Source of the DNA: Panorpa germanica | Lineage: Eukaryota; Arthropoda; Insecta; Mecoptera; Panorpidae | Direction of reading: 5' to 3' | DNA: 64,000 nt | Assembly: GCA_963678705.1 (NCBI GenBank) | Contig: OY783219.1 | Location: 5,394,001 to 5,458,000, forward strand | Part shown: piece after piece, positions 1 to 14,699 of the stretch | Layout of the letters: the number at the start of each line of letters is the position of its first letter | How positions within the stretch are numbered: position 1 is the first letter of the stretch | The notes under the pieces: generated by a model | What the model was told of the DNA's origin: nothing | What the model saw: the letters and a program-made list of their open reading frames with translations, nothing else | The model's database searches: none | Position numbers and translations under genes: made by a program

Positions 1-630
1 CTAGTGTTCCACAGTTAAAAAACGGCGCGAGATTTAAAATAACAGCACTTGTTGTGAAATAAAATAACTATTAAAACAATTTCAAGTAGTGGATATGGGT
101 GTTCTATCTCAACGCAATGTTTGAACGTCTGTTTAGTTCACGTCTAATACGATGTAGTGAAAGTCATTCATGTGGACTGTCCCAGAATGAACTACATGTA
201 TTAAATATGTACCAAAAAAAAACTAATACAGGTACTACACATCGAAGAAAGGTTACCTAAATGAAAATTCTCAAATTACATACACAAAAAAAGTTAGGGA
301 AAAAATAAAGTTTAAAGAAAAAAATATCTAGGACACTTCTGGTTAATGTCTTGCCTTTTTATGATCAACAATAGATGAATGGTAGGATTTAGAGTGGCTT
401 GAAGGATTTAGAGGATTATAATTGTAGATTAAGTATTGTTAAATTTATGTTGAATTATATAATTATGAAAGTGGACTTGTTAAAAAGTCATTTGAGTATT
501 TGTGCATGTACTACTAAAAGACGTACCAAGAAAATCACTTTCCTTAAGATCTCCTTGATAATTTAAACCGTGAGAGCCGCGCAAATGACTTTAAACTTGT
601 TGAATTTAATATTTATAAATGCCTTAAGCC

Positions 631-1146
631 TCATTCCCACTCACTGTTTTGATATTTAATTTGCTGCTTTTATCTAATATTGTAATCTAGATTTCAGATT
701 TTCAGAATAGGCATTCCTTGTCACATCCGTGTTTTAATTTAAGTTTAGTTAATTCAGTTGGTTAATGCATCGTTAGTAATATAAATTTTGACAGTTCGAC
801 AAAGTTGTATGTGAAATAATTAAAATTGCTGTTTTTAATAACAATTAGTAATTGAAATTTTTTTTATTTCTTTATTTTTGACAAACTGACATTGAACTTC
901 TTTTAAATATAAATCCTACTGCATTTTGCCAGATTGTCACATTTTGGAAGTTATAATATAATATAGTTTTTCTTAATTTAATATTTTTAATTTAAAACAT
1001 TGGACCTTGTAAGGTTCTAAAAAAACAAAGAAAACTTAAAAAATAAATTAAATTAAAAATGGTACTGCGAATGACTACGCGTATTGCCATATGCTAAACA
1101 ATTTAAATTAAATAGAAAATTAAATTAAAGCAGTGAGTGGGTATGA
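631..1146. mobile_element. MITE family F, full-length copy
   Basis: The left end reads TCATTCCCACTCACTG and the right end CAGTGAGTGGGTATGA, an inverted terminal repeat of about 16 bp with one mismatch. The interior is AT-rich and noncoding. Pieces recur at 12783-12946, 53395-53690, 56826-56840 and 62150-62212, which supports a dispersed nonautonomous DNA element. The transposase family is not identified and the target duplication is unclear. Confidence 0.6.
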
Positions 1147-1474
1147 TACTTTAGACTAATATTTTAAATAAATAAGTTATAATTTGCAGGTCAAATTTAA
1201 AAAAAAACAAAAACCATAATCCATTATTATGACATAAATAACATATATTCAATACGGTGAATAAAGGTTTGTACTGCACATAGAAAATGTAGATTATCTC
1301 CCAAACATAACAGAATAAAATAATGAAGCTAAATACATAGCTTAATAACATGATAATTAATAGAATAAAACAAAATTAAACATTTGCACGGTTATCAGTT
1401 TTACACCACCAGCACTCTCATCTCATTTTCGAACTTTTCGCTAACTTCTACGAAGTTTTAAATACATATATTTA

Positions 1475-1745
1475 CTAGTTGACCCGACAGACGTTTTCCT
1501 GTCCAAATTTCGATCAATGATCAATTTTTCGTCACTATTAGCTTGATTGACAATTAGACAATCAGCTGTCAAACGATATTTGAGCAGAGAAAAAAAGCAC
1601 TTCTACTTTTTCTAGAATTTTCCAATATTCCGGGCAAATTTTACCAATTTTTCATTCCCTAAAAACCTTATTTAAACTGTTACGAACATTTAAAAAAATA
1701 AAGCAGCCAAATCGGTCCAGCCCGTTTCGAGTGCTGCGCTTACCA
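1475..1745 (+). mobile_element. SINE/RTE-type retroelement fragment
   Basis: Starts with ACTAGTTGACCCGACAGACG and ends with the 'aaatcggtccagcccgtttcgag' type segment. Both are recognisable as the widespread insect short element often annotated as an RTE-tail or SINE. It is decayed and noncoding. Confidence 0.45.
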
Positions 1746-1746
1746 A

Positions 1747-1960
1747 TTTCTATTTATATGGAATACTTTTGCAGTACTAAATTTTTAGATTTTGACTGTT
1801 AAAAAACATACGAACCCTATACCGACATCAATCTATGTTGAAACGAATGTTTTGTGACATAACAATGGTAATCTTCTTACGATTCTTTTAAAAAACTTAG
1901 CATCGTTAATTGAGAATATTACAAATATTCGTTTCTTTATAAAATACGTTAAAAGTGAAC
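1747..1960. repeat. Interspersed repeat H
   Basis: This stretch is related to 6200-6380 (same orientation) and in part to 10750-10825 (inverted) and 33745-33800. Shared landmarks are the 'catacgaaccctata' segment and 'ctatgttgaaac...gttttgtgacataac'. No coding capacity is visible. The class of the repeat is unknown. Confidence 0.45.
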
Positions 1961-2132
1961 CCCTTGGAAACCTCATTACGAAATCTAACATATTTTTACA
2001 TATTTTTGTTAGATAATATGTATAATTCTAGAATATGACTCTTGGAATTAGTTTGTAACAAGCTCGCAAGCACTATAAACCAATTTCTGTGTTGTGCGAC
2101 TTATAAATACAAAGTATCTCAAAAATGTACTA

Positions 2133-4234
<2,102 letters not shown>

Positions 4235-4690
4235 TTTAAAAAACAATAATTATAACCCTACTTTTTAAAAACCACAAAAAACTTGATTTATATTATTATT
4301 TCATTATTAAATACACTATTATATTATATATTATTATTCACTAGTTATATTTGAACGATATTTAAACGATTTACGTCAAATTTAGTGTGCAGAATTAGTA
4401 TTATTTACAAATATTTCAACCTAACCTAAAAATTTCACTAAATTTCTTGATAAAACTTTAATTAAGTAACACAACAACACTTAGGTTCACTGTGGTAGTT
4501 ATTAGATTGTTATTTATTCACTAATTTTTAAATTGTTTATAATTTTTTGTATCTACTTTGAACGCGTGCTGCTACTTCGACGTTTTGTGCGATACTACAA
4601 AGCTCGGGTTTCACATCATTCGGAGCGGTCTCGATGACGCTACCAGAACGGTCTGCAGAGGGTACAGAGGGGGGACGAGGGCAATCTAGT
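4235..4690 (-). promoter_or_regulatory. 5' flank and probable promoter of sine oculis
   Basis: Sequence upstream of the start codon. 4235-4560 is very AT-rich and probably untranslated leader. 4560-4690 is clearly richer in G+C than its surroundings, with several CpGs, and is the best candidate for the start-site region. No TATA box could be assigned with confidence. Confidence 0.35.
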
Positions 4691-4812
4691 TAAGATCTTG
4701 TTGGGACACAACTATTATAACTACTATCTTACAAAAATATTACTTCAAGAAAATGCTGCTCGTCTATTTCTTTAAAAATTAATTAAAATAAATGTAGAGT
4801 AAATTGAAAATT

Positions 4813-5459
4813 CAATTTTCTTCTCTATTTTTCGGCAGATTTTCACCATTTTTCTTTTGTAATACAACGAAAAGATAAAAGAATCAATACTGATTAAGTG
4901 ATTTAATTTATATTGTTAAAAATCGGGTATAAATAGCGATCGCCCGGAGAGGCAACTCAAAAAAACCAAAATTTGAATTGAGTTTGCAGTTATATATACA
5001 ATTGCTTCCGGTGGTGAATTTAGTTCTATAGGGGCTTTAGGAACAAAATAAATTTTAGATCCACCCCCTTCCCCCTTCCTCCCACATTAAAAAAGTACAG
5101 GGAAAATAAAACTACATGTCAATTATATTCAATTTTCTTCCTTATTTTTCGGCAGATTTTCACCATTTTTCTTTTGTAATACTACGAAAGGATAAAAGAA
5201 TCAATACTGATTAAGTGATTTAATTTATTTTATTGATTTATTGTTAAAAAGCGGGTGTAAATAGCAATCGCCCGGAGAGGCAACTCAAAAAAACCAAAAT
5301 TTGAATTAGGTTTGCAGTTATATATAAAAATGCTTCCGGTGGCGAATTTAGTTCGATGGATGCTTTAGGAACAAAAGAAATTTTAGATCCACCCCCCTCC
5401 CACTTCCGCCCCTACATTAAAAAAGTACAGGGAAAATAAATCTACATGTTAATTATATT
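4813..5459. repeat. Two-copy tandem duplication, period 317 bp
   Basis: Unit 1 (4813-5129) begins caattttcttctctattt and unit 2 (5130-5459) begins caattttcttccttattt. The two stay alignable to the end, including a GC-rich landmark 'gcgatcgcccggagaggcaa', with few differences and one short insertion in unit 2. Neither unit is coding. It lies just upstream of the sine oculis promoter. Confidence 0.85.
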
Positions 5460-6796
5460 TTCTATTTTTTTAGCTACACTTGCTTGTGCTGAAATTTTTG
5501 TATCTAGTGAAAATTGCCTTCCGAAGTGGGGCCTCCCAAAACCTGTGACCTAATTCAACACTCAGATAACTCATAAACGCAACCAAACAAAATTAAAATG
5601 GCGTTAAACATGTAAAACACCGCTGGAATGCTTATAACTCGAATATTGTTTTCGTCGTTATCTGAAAACGAAGTTGTCCTACTAATGTACTGCACGATCG
5701 ATGCCTGTATTTCAAAAGTTTTGTGCAGGATTGTATTTTACCGCGCCTTCAATAAAAGTTTACAGATGCGGTGGATTCTATTGGACGCAGACTGTCTGTA
5801 ACGAATCCGTTAAACTCCAATGGCAAAGCGAAGAGAAATGTTAAAATGGCGGAAATCGACGGTTACGAAACAGGGAATCGTAGCATATTAATATCTTTGT
5901 AACAATAAAGAAGAATTCAATAAATAAATTACCTTATTACTTTAAAAACTTATACTTTTATTTTTTATTAAAGTATTTTCAGTTTAAAAATGATTTAAAG
6001 TAATTTGTTTAATGGGTTGACTAGTTTAAGGGTTGACAGACGTTTTAGGACAGCGCTCTTGCCATTGGAACATATAGGACACATTTCTGAGAAGTCTATT
6101 TTAAGGATGCTCCAAGAAACTCCTAAACTAATGTCCTTTATACGTACAAAAAGTTTCAATACTCCTTGCGGTACCAAATTTTTACATTTTGGTATTTTTT
6201 AACATACGATCTATGTTGAAACTACCACAGATGTTTTGTGATATAACGGTAATTTTCTTACGATTCTCTCGGAAAACTTAGAATCACTAATAGAGAATAT
6301 GACAAATATTGTATTTAAACAAAATTACACCAAGCGGTATTCGTTTTTTAATAAAATAAGTTCAAAGTGAGCTACTTTTGATCGTTATCAACTAGAAGAT
6401 CACGATTGGACAAAGTCACACTACGCGGGAGGCTGAAAACACTAAAACCAAATGTCAACAAACCGTGCCAGTATAAGAATTGAACGTTTTGAAATCAGAA
6501 AAGCTACAAACTAAGATTATTTTTTAATTTCTGCGCATTTGGGACAGGACGAATAAGAACTGCACAAAAACTATTTCCTTTATTGTATACGTCAAATAAA
6601 TATTGTTAGTTTACATTGGAACACCAGGCCGTTGTAACTAGTCTACCACTATCAAGAAATACCTATTATAAAAATATTTAAATAAAGTTAAAGCACAAAC
6701 ATCTGGCCAGAATTTCATCATCTTATATTAATTAATTAATAAGAATAACGACATTACATTGACAAATTATGGGGGCACTAAAAGGTCATCTATAAT

Positions 6797-7430
6797 TGAC
6801 TTGTGTCCTATGTCTTAATTTCTATAAAAGTGTACTATATATTGATAAAGTGGGTTACTAGAACCTCAAATGTTCAATTATTTTTTAATAACTCCTTATA
6901 TGTTAAGAGATATTAACAATTAAAAAAGTCATTTTGTCTCTTTAACTATTAAAGGGATTCAACGTTGTACACATTCCAAGTGCATGTGACATCACAATCC
7001 TTGTGTAAGGTTACCAACCTTACAGCTCATAAATCTCTGCTATATGTATTTAAATATCAAAATATCAAATATTGTTTACAGCTATTTCAAGGAACAATCA
7101 AATTTCAATATTATGTCTGCCTTAGCAAGGTTAAATAAAATAAAAACTTATTATTCTTTGATTTGATTTGATTATTTGACTACCAACAACTACGGAACAT
7201 TACCACAGCACTGACCTACTCAACAAATAACTGACGTTAAAATGCATTTCACGTCATACTAATATAGCCGACCATTTCTAGTGCTAAAACTACAATTCAA
7301 ACTTTTAATTGCTATATCTTCGTCAACATTTAGATATTTAATAAAATAGACACGCCAATACACATTTATTAACATCAATTTCAATCAACAATTCAAAAAT
7401 CGACCATTAAAAAATGAGGACACAAGCCCA
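6797..7430 (+). mobile_element. MITE family A copy
   Basis: Forward copy. The left terminus is degenerate (ttgtgtcctatgtc) and the right terminus AGGACACAAGCCCA is intact. It contains all the family landmarks: 'gggattcaacgttgtacac', 'caaggaacaat', 'agcgctaaaactac' wording and 'cgccaatacacatttattaa'. Confidence 0.8.
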
Positions 7431-8274
7431 TTTACATCACACAAATTTATTATTTTTTAAACCCCTCCCCCTTCCTCACTGTCATGCTTTATCGCTCTTC
7501 ATCACACATTTGCTTTTTGGTCTTAATATTATGTTTTTAAACTCTAATTTTAGATTCAATCCAACGACTTCTCCACCCCTCTTGTCACACTTTGGGGACC
7601 CACTCCCCCCTGTTTGTGTGTTACGTAATTAAGTAAAGTTTGCTAAGGACCCCATGAAGCGAGATTTAATCGCAAAGAGTGTTAATCCGATTAAGACATT
7701 GGATTAAATAAGCTGTTGTAAAATAAAACCTAAAATAATTTCTTTCTAATTCAACATTTGACTTCTTTTAACTATAATAACAGATGAAATAGAGTTTAAA
7801 ATACATTTCAAAAATTGATCTCGTTAGACACTTGAATGGGTGTTAATTTTCAATGCGTTTACTCCATAATACGGTGTATATTGTATTTGTTATTTGAATA
7901 ACAATAAAAGGTAACAAAACGCCCTAAATATAATCTTTGCAGACTGTCAAAACCTTGCAGAATCAGCATCCGTGTCAGAATTCTGTAACTGTATCAATTT
8001 TATGTAATAATAGACTGGACGTTGTTATTATCCCTATAAAAATAAACACTTTTTAAGTGAGAGAACTCTATTATAATTATAATCCCCTTGATCAGAGCAA
8101 GGTTACCCCTAATAAATGGAATATGGTACAACAGGGATGGACAATATAGTGCTTACGAGATACTTAAGTACAAATATATCGCTTGAGCTAGCTTACCTGC
8201 TAGTTGCTATCTCTTTTATACAACAGAGCGTAAAAGAGATATATTCTTGACAGAACTTTGACAAGTTTACAGGT

Positions 8275-8671
8275 TATAAACCTTACAGCTCATAAATCTC
8301 TGCTATATGTATTTATATATCAAAATATCAAATATTATTTACAGCTATTTCAAGGAACAATCAAATTCCAATATTATATCTGCCGTAACAGGGTTAAATA
8401 AAATAAAAACCTATTATTCTTTGACTTGACTTGATTATTTCGACTACCAACAGCTACAGAACATTACCACAGCATAGACAACCTCAACAAATAACTGACG
8501 TTAAAATGGATTACACGTCATACAAATATGGCTGACCATTTCTAGCGCTAACACTACAATTCAAATTTTTAATTGCTATATCTCCGTCAACATTTAGATA
8601 TTTAATAAAATAGACACGCCAATACACATTTATTAACATCAATTTCAATCAACAATGAGGACACAAGCCCA
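8275..8671 (+). mobile_element. MITE family A copy, left part missing
   Basis: Begins inside the family at 'ccttacagctcataaatctc' and runs to an intact right end AGGACACAAGCCCA. Confidence 0.8.
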
Positions 8672-8829
8672 TTCTGCAATTTCCCTGACAGTAAGCCTAC
8701 CGTCGCTTATGATGCTGTTTTGATGTTGTTCACAAACTGTTTTCAACCCCTGATGTATACAACCCTCTTTAAATAGATTACAACTAAATGTGGTCCACGT
8801 TCATCTGACATGGGGTATGCGCTACTGCT

Positions 8830-8965
8830 CAACAAACGTAGATACATCAAATTAAAAGTGAATGCAGGTATTCCAGAAGAACCTCTTGACTCTACATAAG
8901 AAATCCTGGCATGATGTTGATGAGGATACCTTCACAAGGCGCTGCAGCTTCCACGTAACAATTTA
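8830..8965 (+). pseudogene. Possible pogo/Tigger-like transposase remnant
   Basis: One frame reads approximately FQKNLLTLHKKSWHDVDED then TFTRRC, which resembles the 'W..V...TI..CF..AGF' segment near the C-terminus of CENP-B-related pogo/Tigger transposases. The frame is interrupted on both sides and no catalytic residues are recognisable. The assignment rests on a short motif only. Sequences like pogo ends ('tataacgcgg') occur elsewhere in the window. Confidence 0.25.
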
Positions 8966-9692
8966 AGAAAGGGAGTGACGTATCAATATCAAGGATGATG
9001 ACGGACAAATCTGTGAACAGAGGAACGTCCGATACGGTTAGTTAATTGTCGATTATGTGATCTGTGGTTAACAATTTTATGCGTCAATTTGTAACGGATT
9101 CTTCGTTCTGTTTTTTACGGATATAGTTTTTATTGTAGATTTATAATTTTTACTTTTTGAGTTTTTGGTTAACTGCGGTGACAAACGACTTCCATTACGC
9201 GGGATTTATTTGTCCAACGCTGCACCAGAAGTCACAGTTGGATGGTTACGGGTTTATTGTCATTATTTGTGGAAATCAGGGCGTGTTCCGATCTTAGAGC
9301 GTATATATATGGAGAGAGAATGCTGGACTTGAAAGTGTGTCCAAAATGTGTGCGAGAGAGAAAGGTATATATCACTATTTGTTCTCTATGCGCATGCGTC
9401 GAAAGTGACAGTTGTCAAGTCAGAGCTGTCTAGATATAATACGTAACAGTTGTTAAATATGACATTATATTGATGTAGAATAACGTAAATATGTATAAAT
9501 ACAAATATAACTAAAAACGTGAGTTCTGTTCACTCCAAATATAAATTGTGTTAACCGTTATCTCTACAGCGTCATCTATGGCGTTGATGAGTGTATGTTT
9601 TCTCTAAGCGGTCACTGTTTTATCGACAGATGAGCTTTGTACCAACTAAAAAAATGTATATACTCGTATTTTACTCTTTTTAAAGTTTGTTA

Positions 9693-9918
9693 CCCAGTAA
9701 ATATTTTGGAATCACTTTGCCATCATATTGAAGATGCGTATTTTTTGTCATGAAAGAGTTCATTTACAGTTCAGTTTCTCATAGTCGTTTATATTAAATG
9801 TCTATTTTATCGGCTACAAATGGCGAAACCACTCCACCTGTCGGAATACAAGTAAGGAGAAGTGCAATAGTGATCGAAACGTCACAAAATAGGACACTTC
9901 ACCAAATCGTTTACGGGG
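9693..9918 (+). mobile_element. MITE family C copy
   Basis: Starts CCCAGTAAATATTTTGGA and ends 'ccaaatcgtttacgggg', a decayed version of the family's CCCAGTAAACA terminal repeat. The interior matches the copy at 40903-41156 ('catcatattgaagatgcgt', 'ggcgaaaccactccacctg'). Confidence 0.75.
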
Positions 9919-10394
9919 TGTTTACTGGAATTATAGAAGTTAAGAAGAATAAGTGGCTTTTACATTAAAATTTATTAGGTTACGCTTAGCAAAAATTTTA
10001 CATGAATGTAAGATTTACCATGATTTATGCTAAGCCGGCGTCTACTTCAAAGTTGCGGTGACAAAATTTTAAGATTCTTCCAGATTTTAACTGATTTTTT
10101 AATGACAAAACTAATTTCGAAAATCTGTTTTATTTTACACAAATGTTGTATCGGAAAAGAGCTTTGTGAATAAGTTATCTCATATAAAAGGGATGCTGCT
10201 GCTCCGGATTTCCATCCCCTTACTTCAAATGGTAGTATTTTCCACCCTGCTGTGCAAAACAGATGACTAATTGGTCCATTGTATAGTTATATTGTAATAG
10301 TTCAGGAAGTCCGCTGTAACGACCCCAAATTTCATGGATTTCGCATTGTATACAAAATAATAAAACAATTATATCGTAGTTATGATATAAAAAG

Positions 10395-10420
10395 AATAGT
10401 AGACCTTCTATAACGCGAGT
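10395..10420. repeat. pogo-type MITE terminus
   Basis: agtagaccttctataacgcg resembles the tail-less ends of pogo-like MITEs. Related strings occur at 44108-44125 and 13290-13308. Confidence 0.3.
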
Positions 10421-10477
10421 TTGAAGAGTGCGATTTCCAATAAAGTGTTTGCATCAAACGCATTAATTTTATTAAGG

Positions 10478-10735
10478 TGAAACGATACTTGGTCATTTTT
10501 TCTAGCGAAATATAGATGGCGATACTATACAGCAGGCTAAATATTATCAACAAAAACCATGTTTTTTTATGTTTAAATCGTTTTATGTGAGTAACCATAA
10601 ACGCGAATCAAAATCTAAAGCTGCAATTAGTTAGACGAATAACGTATCTATATTTTAAGATTTCTTCCACTGACTTTTAATGAGTTGGAACCGCAAAAAT
10701 AAGTTTTGAAAATGAATATTGTTATATTTTTATAT
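10478..10735. repeat. Interspersed repeat G
   Basis: Matches 61759-62010 in the same orientation over about 250 bp with few differences ('gcgaaatatagatggcgata', 'aaatcgttttatgt', 'cgcgaatcaaaatcta'). The class is unknown and it is noncoding. Confidence 0.65.
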
Positions 10736-11357
10736 ATATACCTAGAAAATATGGTTCGTATGTTAAAAATGCAAAGTTTAACAGTCAATATCTAAAAATG
10801 TAGTACCTCAAAAGTATTTAAACTTTTTCTACGTATAAAGCACATTTATAAATATGATCAAGATGATTGTAGGAAGAGTGATTGTCTTGGGAACGTTTTT
10901 AAAAATATTAGAGTACGAGTATAATCTTGTTTTAAATGCATCAAACTAATTACTGATAATAACTGTTTTCAGTTTTATTAATAAATTTCATTGCTACTAA
11001 AACTTTCTTCCACAGAATCAGTAGAGGTGGAATTCCGTGCTCAGTCGACATAAGATATACCTGGTGGTATGGGTCGTTCTCCAATGCGGGGGCAATCGCC
11101 ATCAGCAACACCTAGGCGCATTACCACACGTAGTACCGCATGTAGCCTGAATAATTTGCCCCTGTAAACGTTGTTACCAGCTCTGTTATTAAGAGAAATA
11201 AATCAGATTCAATTACCACTTGCCGCCGGTCCAAAATGTGCTCCAAGAGGCGTTGGCCGATCAGGGAATTATCGTAGTGCTCTGGTAGAGACGTCCGCCT
11301 AGTAGCTTCATGAAGAAATGCTTGGAGATGGAAAAACTGAGGTTTAACTGACCAAAA

Positions 11358-11967
11358 TAGGCTTGTGTCCTCATTTTTAGTGGTCGATTTTCAATTGTTG
11401 ATTGAAATTGATGTTAATAAATGAATATTGGCGTGTCTATTTTATTAAACATCTAAATATTGACGAAGATATAGCAATTAAAAGTTTGAATTGTAGTTTT
11501 AGCGCTAGAAATGGTCGGCCATATTTGTATGACGTGAAATGCATTTTATACGTCAGTTATTTGTTGAGTAGGTCAGTGCTGTGGTAATGTTTTGTAACTG
11601 TTGGTAGTCAAATAATCAAGCCAAGTCAAAGAATAATAAGTTTTTATTTTATTTAACCCTGTTACGACAGACATAATATTGTAATTTTATTGTTCCTTGA
11701 AATAGCTGTAAATAATATTTGATATTTTGATATATAAATACATATAGCAGAGATTTATGAGCTGTAAGGTTGGCAGCGATTGTGATGTCACATGCATTTG
11801 GAATGTGTAAAGCGTTGAATCCCTTTAATAATTAAAGAGAAAAAATTACTTTTTTAATTGTTAATATCTCTTAAAATATAAGGAGTTATTAAACAATAAT
11901 TGAACATTTGAGGTTCTAGTAACCAACTTTATCAATATACAGTACACTTTTATAGAAATTAAATCGT
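11358..11967 (-). mobile_element. MITE family A copy
   Basis: Reverse copy. The end at 11358 carries (t)aggcttgtgtcctcattt; the other terminus has decayed beyond 'cttttatagaaatt'. The interior is complete. Confidence 0.8.
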
Positions 11968-12489
11968 AGTTCATAATCCGGTTGTAAAACTGTTTATTTC
12001 GTACGCTAGATAGGTTTTCAGTTATATATAATAAACAATATTAGCTTTAACCCTTAGCAAAAGCAATCTTGTACTAAAAGTGAGGTTAAACTTATTTAAA
12101 AACCAAATAAATAATTTTGATTGACTGTAGCGACGCCAAAGTACAAAATGCAAACTACAACACGTATGGGAATCAACCATGTGCGCGAAATCATCATTTT
12201 TATTAAACTTTTCTATCTTTTAATATTAAAATTTATATGAAAATAATAAAATATAGATTATTATCAAAATAGTTTTCTAGGAATTTTCATTTAAAATATC
12301 TAAACTAATCAGAAAAATAATTATAAGGCGGATGAAATAAGATTGGAAATTTTAAAGGTTTTTATTTTTTAAATTACATTTTTACATGAATCGTTTATAA
12401 ATCGTTGATTTAAATATATTAGAAAAAGTGATTTGAAAAACAACCCCTTAGTCAATTTGTTAGATGTCTTATAGTCTGCTCTCACACTG

Positions 12490-12762
12490 GAACAGTGCGA
12501 ATAGTGCAAATAATGCGAATTGTGCGAATGTGCCAATAGTGTGAATAGTGCGTATGATGCGAATAGTGCGAATTGTGCGAATGGTGCAAATAGTGTGAAT
12601 AGTGCGTATGATGCGAATAGTGCGAATTGTGCGAATTGTGCGAATAGTGCGATTAGTGCGATTGGTGCGAATAGTGGGAATAGTGCGAATATAGTGTATA
12701 GTGCGAATAGAGCAAATAGTAAGAATAGTGCGAATAATGTAAATAGTGCGAATAGTGCGAGT
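12490..12762. repeat. Minisatellite of a 9-bp unit
   Basis: About 30 imperfect copies of gcgaatagt (variants gcgaattgt, gtgaatagt, gcgtatgat). Because the unit is 9 bp and lacks stops, frames stay open on both strands and give artificial Asn/Ala/Ser-rich (plus) and Arg/Thr/Ile-rich (minus) peptides. It abuts a MITE family F fragment at 12783. Confidence 0.9.
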
Positions 12763-12782
12763 TGATTTTTGCGATTTTATAA

Positions 12783-12946
12783 ATTTCAAACATTGGATCT
12801 TGTAATTATCTAAAAAAGCAAAGAAAACATAAATTAAATTTTAATTAAAAAATTGTACAGGGTACAATTTAGATACATTAAGTACAATATAATACAATAG
12901 GTACAATTTAAATTAAATACAAAATTAAAACAGTGAGTGGGAATGA
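12783..12946 (+). mobile_element. MITE family F, right half
   Basis: Runs from 'acattggatcttgtaatta' to the terminus cagtgagtgggaatga. It corresponds to the right third of the copy at 631-1146. Confidence 0.6.
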
Positions 12947-13390
12947 TACTTATTATTTCATATAAATATGCAAGTTGGGTGATTGACATGGGTGTTGCAG
13001 CCTGTAGGCGTTTGCCATTAACCACCGCATTAAACTAGTGATTATAATGTCTTCCCCCTTTCCCTGGCTTCCCCCTCGCACTCTATCACGCGATACAGCT
13101 GCTTGACGTGATCCTATTTATTAATCGTCTCAATAAATCAAAATGCCGGCCTGCATTACTTACGTGGGGTATATATTTATAAAATATTAATTTATATCAC
13201 AGGTATTATACAATTATCGCGATTTCTTTGAAGCTAAAAGCCGTGTTAGAAATATTTATGTACTAGAGTATATATACTCTCATATAAAACGGATTCCTAT
13301 AACGCGGTAAAGAGTAAATATCTATATTCGTTTTTAAAAGAGGTGTTTTACAATGAAAAATACATTGTAAGTAAGTATTTTATGGTTAAA

Positions 13391-14160
13391 TTGTACAACA
13401 TATTAAGTTTATTGTGTGAACATTTGAAGTCGATTGGAGTAAAACTGTCGGAGATATAGAGTTTTAAGTCTTCACCTCTCTGGTCTGCTTTCGTGTTACT
13501 TGGAAACTTTTAAATGCGGTTTATCACATATAGCTTTTTCAGAGTCGGTGCCCCCTCTAGCTCAAAATCTACCGGACCGATTCTTTTGAAATTTTGCACA
13601 CTCTTTCTTTACATAAATGCCGAGGTAATGCTGTCGAGTTTTTTTAAAAAATTTAATTTTAACGTATTTTAAAGTAACAAAGTTTCTGTTTTTTTCATGA
13701 AAAATCGGTGTTTTGACTTTAAAGTGCTATAAAAAATTGAAAAATCAATCAAAATAGAAAAACTTGACAGCGTTACCTGCAGAAACTTATCAACTAATGA
13801 AACCATTTTGGTTTTTCCATTTCAGACAATCCAGTGATGAGTTATGAGTGGCACCGTAATGTTACTTTTTTTTGTGACGTCAGCGGAGATTCGCTGTCAA
13901 TGTCTCATTTCTTGATATTTATTTATGAAAATTTCACAAAGTGTTCTTCAAATGTTATTTTATCATGTAGTAATTATAGAAATAATTATATATTAAGTGC
14001 GTTGTCAAAAAACATTATCGAAAATATGGTTCTCTTTTATCGTTTTGAGCTATTTATTAAGGCGACAAAAATGACTATTTCAATTGTTAAAACTAATTGG
14101 ATATTTGAGGTTATGCAAGCCAGCCTTATCAAAATACACTGCAGCTTTATATTAGGTAAA
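13391..14160 (+). mobile_element. Repeat family B copy 1
   Basis: Related to 33871-34500 (same orientation) and 56155-56768 (inverted). Landmarks are 'tgtacaacatattaag', 'ggagtaaaactgtcggagat', 'gatgagttatgagtggcacc' and 'aatcggt'. The tail at 14060-14160 also matches 37885-37995 and faintly the end of MITE A ('atttgaggttatg...ttatcaa.ata'), so A and B may be distant relatives. Open frames inside it are not conserved between copies. Confidence 0.7.
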
Positions 14161-14699
14161 TAAACACACATTATTATATATTATTTACAACTTATCCAAA
14201 GCGTTTTCTGTTTTAATAATAATAATTCAGTATTCCATAAATAACTGCAGCTAATAAACATTGGATCGTCAGCCCACCGACCTCCAAGAGATGCAACAAG
14301 GTGTAGGCCGTCTTGAAAGAAGAAAATAATTAGCAGGGCCTCAGTTATAGTCCGAGGGTCGACCACAGAGTGTGGCGATACGATTTATTGTGGCACATAC
14401 AGTGTGAGAAATATCAATAATTACATACAGCGAACATAAGGTTGTATTTCAGATCAGGGGATCGCGGAGGAGGTCAAGTGAAAGCAAATTGAAAAATAAT
14501 ATATCGCTGACAGCAAACTTTGTTATTTATTGATTAGTGGGGCTCAGATACGGGAAATAAACATTTTAAAAATATAGTAGGATCTATTGCTTACAGATTT
14601 TAAACTGAATTCTACTCCGATATCATTAAATGCTGCCTTCCGGATAATTTACATTACAAAAAACATATTTAATCTAAGTTTTACTTAATTTCAATAAGA

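Noticed and set aside
11020-11357. GC-richer segment suspected to be an exon
   Set aside because: Every frame is interrupted and no family match was visible; probably old transposon debris.
12469-12789. Long frames on both strands with Asn/Ala/Ser or Arg/Thr/Ile repeats
   Set aside because: Produced by the 9-bp minisatellite, which has no stops in either strand.
13834-14163. 109-codon frame, with a similar start at 34303-34575
   Set aside because: Both lie in repeat B, and the frame diverges after the shared beginning, so it is not conserved as protein.
14181-14366. 61-codon minus-strand frame (VDPRTITEALLIIFF...)
   Set aside because: Looks protein-like but matches no family I know, has no splice partners and sits in repeat-rich DNA; too little to call.
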